NCBI RefSeq assembly: GCF_009932555.1
Contig: NZ_BLJO01000008.1
Span: forward strand, 58,644-122,643
Direction: 5' to 3'
Source of the DNA: Steroidobacter agaridevorans
Lineage (GTDB): Bacteria > Pseudomonadota > Gammaproteobacteria > Steroidobacterales > Steroidobacteraceae
DNA: 64,000 bases
How positions within the stretch are numbered: position 1 is the stretch's first letter; the number at the start of each line of letters is the position of its first letter. This document shows, in pieces, positions 1-6,664 of the stretch. The notes beneath the pieces are model-generated. The model made no database searches, was not told the origin of the DNA, and saw only the letters and a program-made list of their open reading frames with translations. A program made the translations under genes and the position numbers.

Positions 1-662
1 TGTACTCGTTCCGTAAAAAAGCCGTCCTGCCAGACGCCGCCGACATCCTCCCCGGCCGCACCACCGCGCTGCGCGTCCCCGAAAAGCACTTCGTGAACGG
101 CAATCGCATCGTTCCGCCGTTCCCGGCGGGCGCCAAGCTCGCCCTGTTCGGTTTGGGCTGCTTCTGGGGCGCCGAACGCAAGTTCTGGCAAGTCCCGGGC
201 GTCTACAGCACGTCCGTCGGCTACGCCGCCGGCGCCACGCCGAACCCGACCTATGAAGAAGTGTGCTCCGGCTACACCGCTCACAACGAAGTCGTCCGCG
301 TCGTCTACGACCCGAACAAGGTCAGCTATGAAACATTGCTGAAAACCTTCTGGGAATCGCACGACCCGACCCAGGGCATGCGCCAGGGCAACGACGTCGG
401 CACGCAGTACCGCTCCGGCATCTATGTGTACGACGCCGAGCAGAAGGCGGCTGCCGAGAAAAGTCTCGCTGCTTATCAGGAGCGGTTGACCAAGGCGGGC
501 CACGGAAAGATCACAACCGAGATCCTCGATGCGCCGGAGTTTTATTATGCGGAGGATTATCACCAGCAGTATCTGGCGAAGAATCCGGATGGGTACTGTG
601 GGATTGGGGGGTGTGGGGTTAGCTTTTCTTTGCCAGAGGAGTCAGAGACAGCGAAGGCATAA
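1..662 (+). CDS. msrA: Peptide-methionine (S)-S-oxide reductase, 5' end cut by one base
   Basis: Reduces methionine-S-sulfoxide in oxidised proteins, using thioredoxin. The frame is open from base 3 and bases 1-2 are TG, so the ATG very probably starts one base before the window, giving about 220 residues. An in-frame GTG at 93 is internal: the upstream residues ([11 protein letters not shown]) match the N-terminal extension of the E. coli-type enzyme. The catalytic GCFWG motif is present, and the C-terminus has GYCGIGGCG, with the two cysteines used for recycling. The last third of the gene's 3' portion lies in a 46-bp repeat that recurs 2 kb downstream, so this 3' end was probably supplied by an inserted element. 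The terminal codons after the repeat ([15 protein letters not shown]) differ from those of the displaced copy. Confidence 0.96.
   Translation, partial: YSFRKKAVLPDAADILPGRTTALRVPEKHFVNGNRIVPPFPAGAKLALFGLGCFWGAERKFWQVPGVYSTSVGYAAGATPNPTYEEVCSGYTAHNEVVRVVYDPNKVSYETLLKTFWESHDPTQGMRQGNDVGTQYRSGIYVYDAEQKAAAEKSLAAYQERLTKAGHGKITTEILDAPEFYYAEDYHQQYLAKNPDGYCGIGGCGVSFSLPEESETAKA
563..608. repeat. 46-bp direct repeat, left copy (candidate attL) inside msrA
   Basis: Bases 563-608 are identical to 2559-2604. Similarity continues to 620/2616 with two mismatches and stops abruptly on the left at 563. The repeat encodes [15 protein letters not shown] of MsrA. A long perfect repeat at a gene's 3' end flanking foreign-looking DNA is typical of integration that rebuilds the target gene. 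No integrase is seen in between. Confidence 0.85.
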
Positions 663-756
663 TCGTCGGATAACTTGAGAATCTCTCCGTGCTCCGTACT
701 AGGTTGCTGCGTGGGTTTTAAGAAACGATCTTACGATGAATCGCCGCAGCGGAGAG

Positions 757-2307
757 CTAGTCTACCCAGCCCGTACTGACGTTGCTCAATTCCTCCAGCA
801 GGCTGAAGCCGAACTGCCCGTTGGTCTCGACAAACTGAGCGATTGATCCCGTGGGAAGGTTCTGCGGCGCCGTTCGCCGCAATCGGCCGTTGCTGCTCTC
901 AAGAAGCGATATCTTCTGGTTCGTCCCGCCCACATTGGCGATCTCGACGACGAATGACGCGAGTCCCAACAGCTGCCGGGCCGCCGCTTCATCCTCGTGA
1001 ACGAGACCGAAATGTTGCTTGAACAGGAAATCATTAGCTGATCCGAAGGCTCGCGTCAGCCACTGCTGAGCGGACATCGTTACGGCCTGTCCATTCCAGG
1101 CAAGTTCGCCGTGATACAAATGGATCTCGGCCGAGTCCTCGACCACTACCTGCAGCTTTGGCAAGTAACTCATGTCTTTGTAGCGAAACAGCTTGGCGAG
1201 TCCGAGGACGATGCGGGCTGGATTGTAGATGTTGACTGATACCGTGGCGTTCGGGCGAGTCCTGGCTACTTCCGCCAAGATCCCTCTAAAAACAGCGCCC
1301 CAATGATCATCGCCGACTAGCACATCCCGCGCGCTTTGCTTCAGCTTCAACCAGCTCGGGCTATACTTCGGCGACGCGGTACTCGTGAGATAGTACGCGG
1401 CGCCGCCTTCCTGTCGGGTTGCTGCGATCACGAGGTCGCGGTTGGAGAGAAGCTGTTGGTTGGTCGAGTAGCGACCAGCGCGATGAGCCACTGCGACTTG
1501 CCAGCCGCTTGACAGTATGGTCGCCAACTTCTCCGGATTGCCGATCTCGTTACTGTCGCCCATAAAGCCGAGTTTCCTTCGAAACTCGACCAGAAAATTC
1601 TCATCCGCGGGCTCGATCTCCGCGTCCCACGAAATCCTGCGTTTCGTGGCACGGATTTCTCGGGCTGACATCGTCTGAAAAGGACTCGAGAAGACTAGAT
1701 AGATGCCGTGGGGAAAGATGACCTTCTGATTGTCACCCCGATAGTCCAGGCTCAAGATAAAAAAGTCCGAAAGCCCGGCGCGTTGTGCGGCGCTGATAAC
1801 CCGAGGGTAGTTGGCATCACGCGTCGCGACGTCTGTGAACAGAATGAGGTCCTGGCAGCAGCTGGCGATCAACGGTTGGGCAAGCTCATTGGCACGATAT
1901 ACGGTTGCAGAGGTCACGACGCCTGACTGCTCGGCCACGAGGATGAAGCCTTCGGTCGGAACGTCACTGATCTTCAAATACTCGGAGAACGGTACCGCCA
2001 GCTCATGCCAGTGGGTGGATACAAGTATGGCGCGCACCTGGTCCGGTCGCAGGCCCTGATCCGCGCGCAATAGGGCAACATACTTCTGCAGTTCGTGAAT
2101 AGCCGCACGCGCGGCCTGATCACTACGCTTGATCTCTATCACCACGAAGTGACCGAACGCATCGCGAGCTAGAATGTCGATGAAGCCGCCTGTGCCAAAT
2201 TCATTGTCGAGTTTGTACTCCCTTGATATCAGCGTCAGATTGCTCTCCAGCAATTCCAGATGATCGGCGAGATAGTCTCTTATTCTCGATTCCAGATGAT
2301 CCGCCAA
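757..2307 (-). CDS. NucS-like PD-(D/E)XK nuclease, probable defence cargo
   Basis: 516 residues. The N-terminal 100 residues look like the endonuclease NucS/DUF91 C-terminal nuclease fold: FGTGGFIDIL with Asp44, then VVIEIKR with Glu58 and Lys60, then HELQKY with Gln74. This is the D-ExK-Q pattern of RecB/NucS-type nucleases that cut DNA. The remaining 400 residues are not recognised and may form a target-sensing domain; there is no signal peptide and no membrane segment. The gene is alone between the two copies of the msrA 3' repeat and reads towards msrA. Base composition is visibly less GC-rich than in the housekeeping genes. The fold is fairly sure; a defence role is inferred from context. 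Confidence 0.7.
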   Translation of the reverse strand: MADHLESRIRDYLADHLELLESNLTLISREYKLDNEFGTGGFIDILARDAFGHFVVIEIKRSDQAARAAIHELQKYVALLRADQGLRPDQVRAILVSTHWHELAVPFSEYLKISDVPTEGFILVAEQSGVVTSATVYRANELAQPLIASCCQDLILFTDVATRDANYPRVISAAQRAGLSDFFILSLDYRGDNQKVIFPHGIYLVFSSPFQTMSAREIRATKRRISWDAEIEPADENFLVEFRRKLGFMGDSNEIGNPEKLATILSSGWQVAVAHRAGRYSTNQQLLSNRDLVIAATRQEGGAAYYLTSTASPKYSPSWLKLKQSARDVLVGDDHWGAVFRGILAEVARTRPNATVSVNIYNPARIVLGLAKLFRYKDMSYLPKLQVVVEDSAEIHLYHGELAWNGQAVTMSAQQWLTRAFGSANDFLFKQHFGLVHEDEAAARQLLGLASFVVEIANVGGTNQKISLLESSNGRLRRTAPQNLPTGSIAQFVETNGQFGFSLLEELSNVSTGWVD

Positions 2308-2558
2308 TGGCCTTCCCTCCGTGCTGCTGATTTGCCTAATCTATTACACTTGTACGCCGACTTTCACGAGAGGCGCTGCAGAGCTGGATCATATAACTGA
2401 CCCACCCTGATTGAATCAGAAGCTCTACATCGTCTAGTCACTGCGCCGTGCCCGTCGCCAAAATTTTGAGGGAGATTATTGTAAATATTCAATTCATTGT
2501 CCGAACACTGCTGGTGTTAGTCGTCAAAGAACAGCCATCGACCAATAGAAATTTACAT
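2308..2558. other. AT-rich intergenic region upstream of the nuclease gene
   Basis: No convincing gene is seen. The stretch is richer in A+T than the flanking chromosome, for example around 2461-2500, which suits imported DNA and promoter-like sequence for the minus-strand nuclease gene. It ends exactly where the right copy of the msrA repeat begins. Confidence 0.5.
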
Positions 2559-2604
2559 CCAGCAGTATCTGGCGAAGAATCCGGATGGGTACTGTGGGAT
2601 TGGG
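2559..2604. repeat. 46-bp direct repeat, right copy (candidate attR)
   Basis: Identical to 563-608, in the same orientation, 1996 bp away. Homology breaks sharply at the left boundary (2558/2559) and fades on the right after 2616, which places the element junction within the repeat. Confidence 0.85.
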
Positions 2605-2655
2605 AGATGTGGGGTTGCGTTTGAAATTCCGGAAGAAGCACAGGGATCGGCATAG
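2559..2655 (+). pseudogene. Displaced 3' end of msrA
   Basis: Reading in the msrA frame from 2560 gives [19 protein letters not shown], then AFEIPEEAQGSA and a TAG stop at 2653-2655. It is a proper MsrA C-terminus without the rest of the gene. The first 46 bases equal the repeat inside the intact gene, whereas the tail differs from the present msrA tail. The simplest reading is that this was the original 3' end, cut off when the segment 609-2558 was inserted. Confidence 0.8.
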
Positions 2656-2719
2656 CAATGCAGTGAAACTGCGGAGGGACTGGGTGATCGTGAGCGAATC
2701 CGCCAGTGGTTGGTTGCGG

Positions 2720-3409
2720 TCATCTTGAGTTTGCCGGTCGATTCGCTGTCTCGGCCAGCGTCCTTGTCAGGAGTTGCTCGGTTACGATTACAAAAACCAC
2801 ACATTGTTGAGTTACTTCTTTGATTTCTCTTGGTGAGAAATGAACCTTGGTGGCGAGCTCATGACAGATGATATGGCGCATCTCAAAAATCCGATGTAAT
2901 CCTCGCCATATTGCCTCGCTGATCTCCGCCATTGGGAATGGCTCGTCGGAGTCGTGCGGCGTGAAACTCTCGGATTCGAGTTTCTTCATAAAATCTTCGC
3001 CCAACAGAGTGCTGAAGTTCCTCTGAACATCAGATGCGCTCTTGTGTGGCAGTAAATGCGCAATCAACTCGCCGCCGCTGGCAAAACCACCTTCAACGGC
3101 CAACACAGGTTCAATTGAGAAGCGCAGATCCTTCAGTGCGCGGGCGTTCGTCAGGAATGGATCTCCGAAGTTGATCAAGTCAGCGTATGCGAGTCGGCAG
3201 AAGCCCTTGAACGCGGCTACGTGCGCAACTGGCATGTATCGAAACAGCTCATCGCGCGCACGCTTCGGCGCTTGATTCGGAGTATCTATGTGCTTGAAGG
3301 CGTAGCTTAGTTCAAGAAGCCGTCTCGCAGCGTGCTGCCAGCGCGACCCACGCTTGTGGTGGCGTCCCTTCCGAGCCAGGATCTCGGTAATGTAGTCTCT
3401 CTTGGGCAT
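2720..3409 (-). CDS. HEPN-like protein of unknown role
   Basis: 229 residues, soluble, with a basic N-terminus. I do not recognise the family as a whole. Near the C-terminus the segment IFEMRHIICHEL contains Arg178-x4-His183, the RX4-6H signature of HEPN ribonucleases, set in a predicted helical stretch as in that superfamily. HEPN proteins are common RNases in toxin-antitoxin and abortive-infection systems. The ATG has a GAGGG about eight bases upstream. It lies 123 bp downstream of the membrane-protein gene, on the same strand as the methylase-like gene, so all three could belong to one system. Function is inferred from a short motif only. Confidence 0.55.
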   Translation of the reverse strand: MPKRDYITEILARKGRHHKRGSRWQHAARRLLELSYAFKHIDTPNQAPKRARDELFRYMPVAHVAAFKGFCRLAYADLINFGDPFLTNARALKDLRFSIEPVLAVEGGFASGGELIAHLLPHKSASDVQRNFSTLLGEDFMKKLESESFTPHDSDEPFPMAEISEAIWRGLHRIFEMRHIICHELATKVHFSPREIKEVTQQCVVFVIVTEQLLTRTLAETANRPANSR

Positions 3410-3532
3410 GCTCTCGCCCTCTTTTGTTTTCGACTTGATCTAACTACTGGTGCAGTCGACTCGCAAGGTTCGCTAGTCACAACGTGGCTTTGCTCATCCG
3501 GCCTGAGCTCTCATCGTTTGTGAGTGGCCCTT

Positions 3533-3814
3533 TCACGCGGCTGATTTGTCAGAAAGCCTACGTGGCGTCCGACGTTCGAGCTTGATCATGAGGATGGCAA
3601 GCAGGCCGATGGCTGCTTCGATGGCCACGACCATGGACAGCTTGACGACGAAGGAGATGTTGGCGGGATGGAAGACGGTGGTAACGAACACGAGGGTGCT
3701 GGCCACGCCGAAGAAGCGCCTGCCGATAGTGCGCTCGCGATTGTCGTTGAGAATGCGCAGAGCAACCGTGGTCCAGTGATCGCCGCCAAACGGATCCGTC
3801 GACTTTCTGGTCAC
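3533..3814 (-). CDS. Small two-helix membrane protein coupled to the methylase-like gene
   Basis: 93 residues from a GTG start at 3814. This start overlaps the upstream gene's TGA stop as GTGA, a normal sign of translational coupling; an upstream ATG at 3853 would need a 43-bp overlap. The protein has about 33 polar residues, then two hydrophobic segments (around FFGVASTLVFVTTVF and VVKLSMVVAIEAAIGLLAILMI), then a basic tail, so both ends probably face the cytoplasm. No family is recognised. Two-helix membrane proteins serve as effectors in several abortive-infection systems, but nothing here proves that role. Confidence 0.6.
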   Translation of the reverse strand: MTRKSTDPFGGDHWTTVALRILNDNRERTIGRRFFGVASTLVFVTTVFHPANISFVVKLSMVVAIEAAIGLLAILMIKLERRTPRRLSDKSAA

Positions 3815-5628
3815 GTGCGGAGGTCCTCGGGAGACAGTCCAAGACCGTTCCACGTCTCAACCGCAGCATCATTCTGGCTCTGGCGTAGCTCGTTGATTTG
3901 GTCTTGCAGCCGGGCCTGATGTTCGAACAACGTATGCAGGTGCTGCTGCTGCTCTCGGGTCGGGATGATCACTGGGAGTTGCCCGAGATCCGCGAGGGAG
4001 ATATTCGGAATGGTTGTGCCTGTCACCACCGCCTGTAACAGCGATTGAAACAGAGGCGAGCGCAAATACATCAGTAAAGCGGTCGGTCTTTCGATGAGAG
4101 AGGTTTCTCGCAGGCGCAGGATGACGAATGCCTGCGACGGGACGATGGTCGTCTCCGGCATGGCGATAGCGCTTGGTCCAATCACTCCCTTGACAGCCAG
4201 TAGCAGATCTCCTCGATTGAGGACCTGTCGGGCGTTACGACGCAGGCTCTCTGCGTCGACGTAGCGCATGCGCGCGCCGCGTGTAACAAAGCCGTGAATC
4301 GGAAGCTCGGCGGGGTGCATTTCACCGATCTCGATGCCGGCGTCACTCTGCGAGGGCAGCGCCTGCGGCTTGATTATCTCGACCAATTCTCCCAGCGGCA
4401 TGCGAGGCCGATTCCCGGCGGCTTTCTTCAGTGCTTCTTGCGCCTGCGTGCTGACATATTTGCGCACCGTAAGGTCGAAATCTCGACTGGCGATTTCGGT
4501 GCTCGAAACCTCACGGCTCAGTGGTGAGGTCGGGTGCTGGATATTTGCAAGCAGTTGCGATTGATTCACGAAGCGGCGTGGGGTCGCGCGCTGCTTTCCT
4601 GGGTCCTTGCCAACGTACGGGTCGCCGGCGCAGAAAACGGTGTGGTTGTCGCTTTGTTTCTTATCTAGTAAGAGCAATGAAAACGGAACATAGTTTGGTT
4701 CCAGTAGTCCCGCTGGGAACGAGATGACGGCTTTCAGCCTGCCGTTCTCAACCAACGCCCGGCGCAGTTCAGCCTCGGGCCCGCGAGCAAATAGAAAGCG
4801 TGCGGAGACGAGCACGATTGCGACACCGGATGTGTGTCGTAAAAGATGTTCCACATAGAGAGCTTCATCAGTCGCTGCTCCCAGGGGGCTGCGTGCTGCG
4901 TAGCGCGCTTCATGATCGGCCTCGATGCGGCCGAGCCGGGAAGGTATGGCAATCGTGGGAGTCGTTCGATCTAGTGGCGATTCGTAAGGCTGCTCGAAAG
5001 GGTGTCGCTCTTCCACCAGCGCTTGTACGTCTCGCAATAGGGCGCAGATCAATGTCAGCGTCGCTTGATACGGAGACACCAGCTTGGGTACCACTCCCCG
5101 CCGCATGGCGGCAACTGCGACGGCTTCCGACGACGCGCCGAGGAATGTCACGCCTTCTGCTTTCTGTACGTGTCTGGCTATTCGTAGAATCAGATCCGAG
5201 AGCTCGGGACTTAGCACCTGTGTTTGACGATTTAGCGGAATCCAGGCGCGAGCAAGCTCATCGGCCAACCAGGCGGCGCCGAGATGGTCGAGAGTGTCGA
5301 CCACGCGATGGCTCAGTTCGCTCAGTTCCAGATCCCGTAACTCATTGAGAATGGCCATCCGAGTACTGAAGAGCTTGCCGACGTTATCATCCGTGGCGGT
5401 CGCCAACGCTCGGAAGCACTCCTGTGCATGCCTGACTCCTCTTAATGGGGCGCTCCGATCACCAGAATCTTCTTCATGCAGATGTCGGCGCGACAGGTGG
5501 CGCCAAACGGCGATTTGCCCAATGAGCTGGAGCCCCTCTTGCGGGGACAGGCGCGATTTCACCGACTCAAGGATATGGTTGATCCTTGAAGACGGGAGAG
5601 CGACGGGTTGAGAAGTTTGGCGTCTCAC
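3811..5628 (-). CDS. HsdM/HsdS-like fusion lacking methylase catalytic motifs
   Basis: 605 residues, GTG start. Residues about 150-400 resemble the type I N6-adenine methylase core (EALYVEHLLRHTSGVAIVLV, then a GRLKAVISFPAGLL strand and LLLLDKK). The SAM-binding DPACGSGG motif is absent, and the position of the catalytic NPPF/Y motif reads IAIPSRLG (about 226-233). Residues about 410-590 are an HsdS-type target recognition domain ending in TTIPNISLADLGQLPVIIP and a coiled-coil helix. It therefore probably binds DNA or a partner but cannot methylate. It leads a minus-strand unit with the small membrane protein and perhaps the HEPN gene. No restriction subunit or active methylase is nearby. Confidence 0.65.
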   Translation of the reverse strand: MRRQTSQPVALPSSRINHILESVKSRLSPQEGLQLIGQIAVWRHLSRRHLHEEDSGDRSAPLRGVRHAQECFRALATATDDNVGKLFSTRMAILNELRDLELSELSHRVVDTLDHLGAAWLADELARAWIPLNRQTQVLSPELSDLILRIARHVQKAEGVTFLGASSEAVAVAAMRRGVVPKLVSPYQATLTLICALLRDVQALVEERHPFEQPYESPLDRTTPTIAIPSRLGRIEADHEARYAARSPLGAATDEALYVEHLLRHTSGVAIVLVSARFLFARGPEAELRRALVENGRLKAVISFPAGLLEPNYVPFSLLLLDKKQSDNHTVFCAGDPYVGKDPGKQRATPRRFVNQSQLLANIQHPTSPLSREVSSTEIASRDFDLTVRKYVSTQAQEALKKAAGNRPRMPLGELVEIIKPQALPSQSDAGIEIGEMHPAELPIHGFVTRGARMRYVDAESLRRNARQVLNRGDLLLAVKGVIGPSAIAMPETTIVPSQAFVILRLRETSLIERPTALLMYLRSPLFQSLLQAVVTGTTIPNISLADLGQLPVIIPTREQQQHLHTLFEHQARLQDQINELRQSQNDAAVETWNGLGLSPEDLRT

Positions 5629-5667
5629 TTAGACGCGGAAGATGCCCCTACTCTGTTTTGTTGTCAA

Positions 5668-5699
5668 TCACGGCGTGACTCTATCCAGTCACGCTGTGA
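5668..5699. promoter_or_regulatory. Paired operators TCAC-N3-GTGA
   Basis: Two palindromes, TCACGGCGTGA (5668-5678) and TCACGCTGTGA (5689-5699), have centres 21 bp apart, so they lie on the same DNA face. Together they form an inverted repeat with 15-base arms (5666-5680 and 5687-5701, one mismatch). They sit 40-70 bp before the methylase-like gene and overlap its candidate -10 element, which suits a repressor. The cognate regulator is not obvious in the window. Confidence 0.6.
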
Positions 5700-5726
5700 T
5701 TATGATAGTTTACATCTCCTGTCTAA
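5699..5726 (-). promoter_or_regulatory. Candidate promoter of the methylase-like operon
   Basis: On the minus strand TTAGAC (5726-5721) and CATAAT (5704-5699) are separated by 16 bp. The -10 abuts the paired operators, and the predicted transcript would have a leader of about 60 bases before the GTG at 5628. Confidence 0.4.
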
Positions 5727-5793
5727 GGACGACGTGTGGTGGCAATTTCAACGGTGACCTGTGGTGATCAGTTGCCTACTAATCTGTCATTTC

Positions 5794-5822
5794 TTGACCA
5801 AAGCATATGTCGCGCATATGCT
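5794..5822 (+). promoter_or_regulatory. vapBC promoter with embedded operator
   Basis: TTGACC (5794-5799) and TATGCT (5817-5822) are spaced 17 bp apart. A perfect palindrome, AGCATATG (5802-5809) and CATATGCT (5815-5822) around TCGCG, covers the spacer and the -10. It lies 28 bp before the vapB ATG. VapB/VapBC complexes normally repress their own promoter through such a site. Confidence 0.7.
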
Positions 5823-5849
5823 GAGCACGCCTAAGTTCGAGGTTTGAGC

Positions 5850-6158
5850 ATGAAGCGTCCCTCGTCCCATAAACGCAAAGTGGTGTCGCGAGCCGTCATG
5901 CCGAAGTCGGCCGCTGGAATTGCCACCAAGCGCGCATCGATATTCCGTAACGGAAGTAATCAAGCTGTGCGGTTACCCCAGGAGCTGAAGTTCCCGGAGA
6001 ACGTCAAAGAAGTACGCATCCGTAAGCAGGGAGACGCACTGGTGCTTTCACCTGTACGACCCGACTGGTCGTCTTTCTTCGCACTTCAGACTGAGGTGCC
6101 CGATGACTTCCTGGCCGATCGCGGCGATCTCCCGCCGCAGTCGCGTGAGCCTTTATGA
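5850..6158 (+). CDS. vapB: VapB-type antitoxin
   Basis: 102 residues from the ATG at 5850, which has GAGG seven bases upstream; a TTG two codons earlier is a weaker alternative. After a basic leader of about 30 residues comes an AbrB/MazE-fold DNA-binding half (IFRNGSNQAVRLPQELKF), then an acidic and proline-containing tail that would wrap the toxin. It neutralises the VapC RNase and represses the promoter. Its stop overlaps the vapC ATG as ATGA. The leader is longer than in most VapB proteins, so a later ATG (5899) is possible. Confidence 0.9.
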   Translation: MKRPSSHKRKVVSRAVMPKSAAGIATKRASIFRNGSNQAVRLPQELKFPENVKEVRIRKQGDALVLSPVRPDWSSFFALQTEVPDDFLADRGDLPPQSREPL

Positions 6159-6550
6159 CTGGGTTCATGCTGGACACGGATATCTCCAGCTACATCATCA
6201 GGCGTCGTCCTGCCGCACTGGCTGAGAAATTCCAGAAGCATGCCGATTCTTTGTGCGTCTCCGTAATGACAGCTGCAGAACTGCGGTTTGGGGCTGAGAA
6301 GGCAGGCCGTCCGCAACTCGTCGAACTGGTGGAAGGATTCCTGGAGCGTCTCGCGATTCTCGATTGGACAGACGGTGTTTGTGCCCACTACGCACGAATT
6401 CGCTCTGCTCTGGAGCAGGCTGGTAAGCCAATCGGCAATATGGATCTGCTCATCGCGGCCCACGCGGTTTCACAACGCATGACTCTGGTGACGAACAATC
6501 TCAGGCACTTTGCGCATGTGCCGGGTCTCAAGTCTGAGGTGTGGAGCTAG
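6155..6550 (+). CDS. vapC: VapC-type PIN-domain ribonuclease toxin
   Basis: 131 residues, the usual length for VapC. PIN-domain acidic residues are in place: Asp7 in MLDTD, Glu42 in TAAELRFG, Asp97 in GNMDLLIAAHA, followed by TNNLRHF at 113. VapC toxins cleave specific tRNA or rRNA sites when freed from VapB. The gene overlaps vapB by four bases and is co-transcribed with it. It ends the low-GC block that starts at msrA; the next gene is convergent. Confidence 0.93.
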   Translation: MTGFMLDTDISSYIIRRRPAALAEKFQKHADSLCVSVMTAAELRFGAEKAGRPQLVELVEGFLERLAILDWTDGVCAHYARIRSALEQAGKPIGNMDLLIAAHAVSQRMTLVTNNLRHFAHVPGLKSEVWS

Positions 6551-6664
6551 GTTCTGAGGTGTCGAGGCACGTAGTGCGTGGCATCGGTACAACTGGGGCT
6601 CACGCGCTTACGCCGCCAAAAGTCTGCGAAAGTTATTCTCAAAATGCTATTGCCAGGCTGAACT

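Noticed and set aside
563-2604. Transposon or insertion sequence
   Set aside because: No transposase and no terminal inverted repeats; the flanks are a direct repeat of msrA coding sequence, which fits site-specific or homologous integration instead.
2553-2804. Minus-strand open frame across the displaced msrA tail
   Set aside because: It crosses the repeat and the end of the HEPN gene and has no start signal or recognisable protein; the plus-strand MsrA remnant explains the sequence.
5844-5849. TTG at 5844 as vapB start
   Set aside because: The ATG at 5850 has a better spaced GAGG (7 bases).
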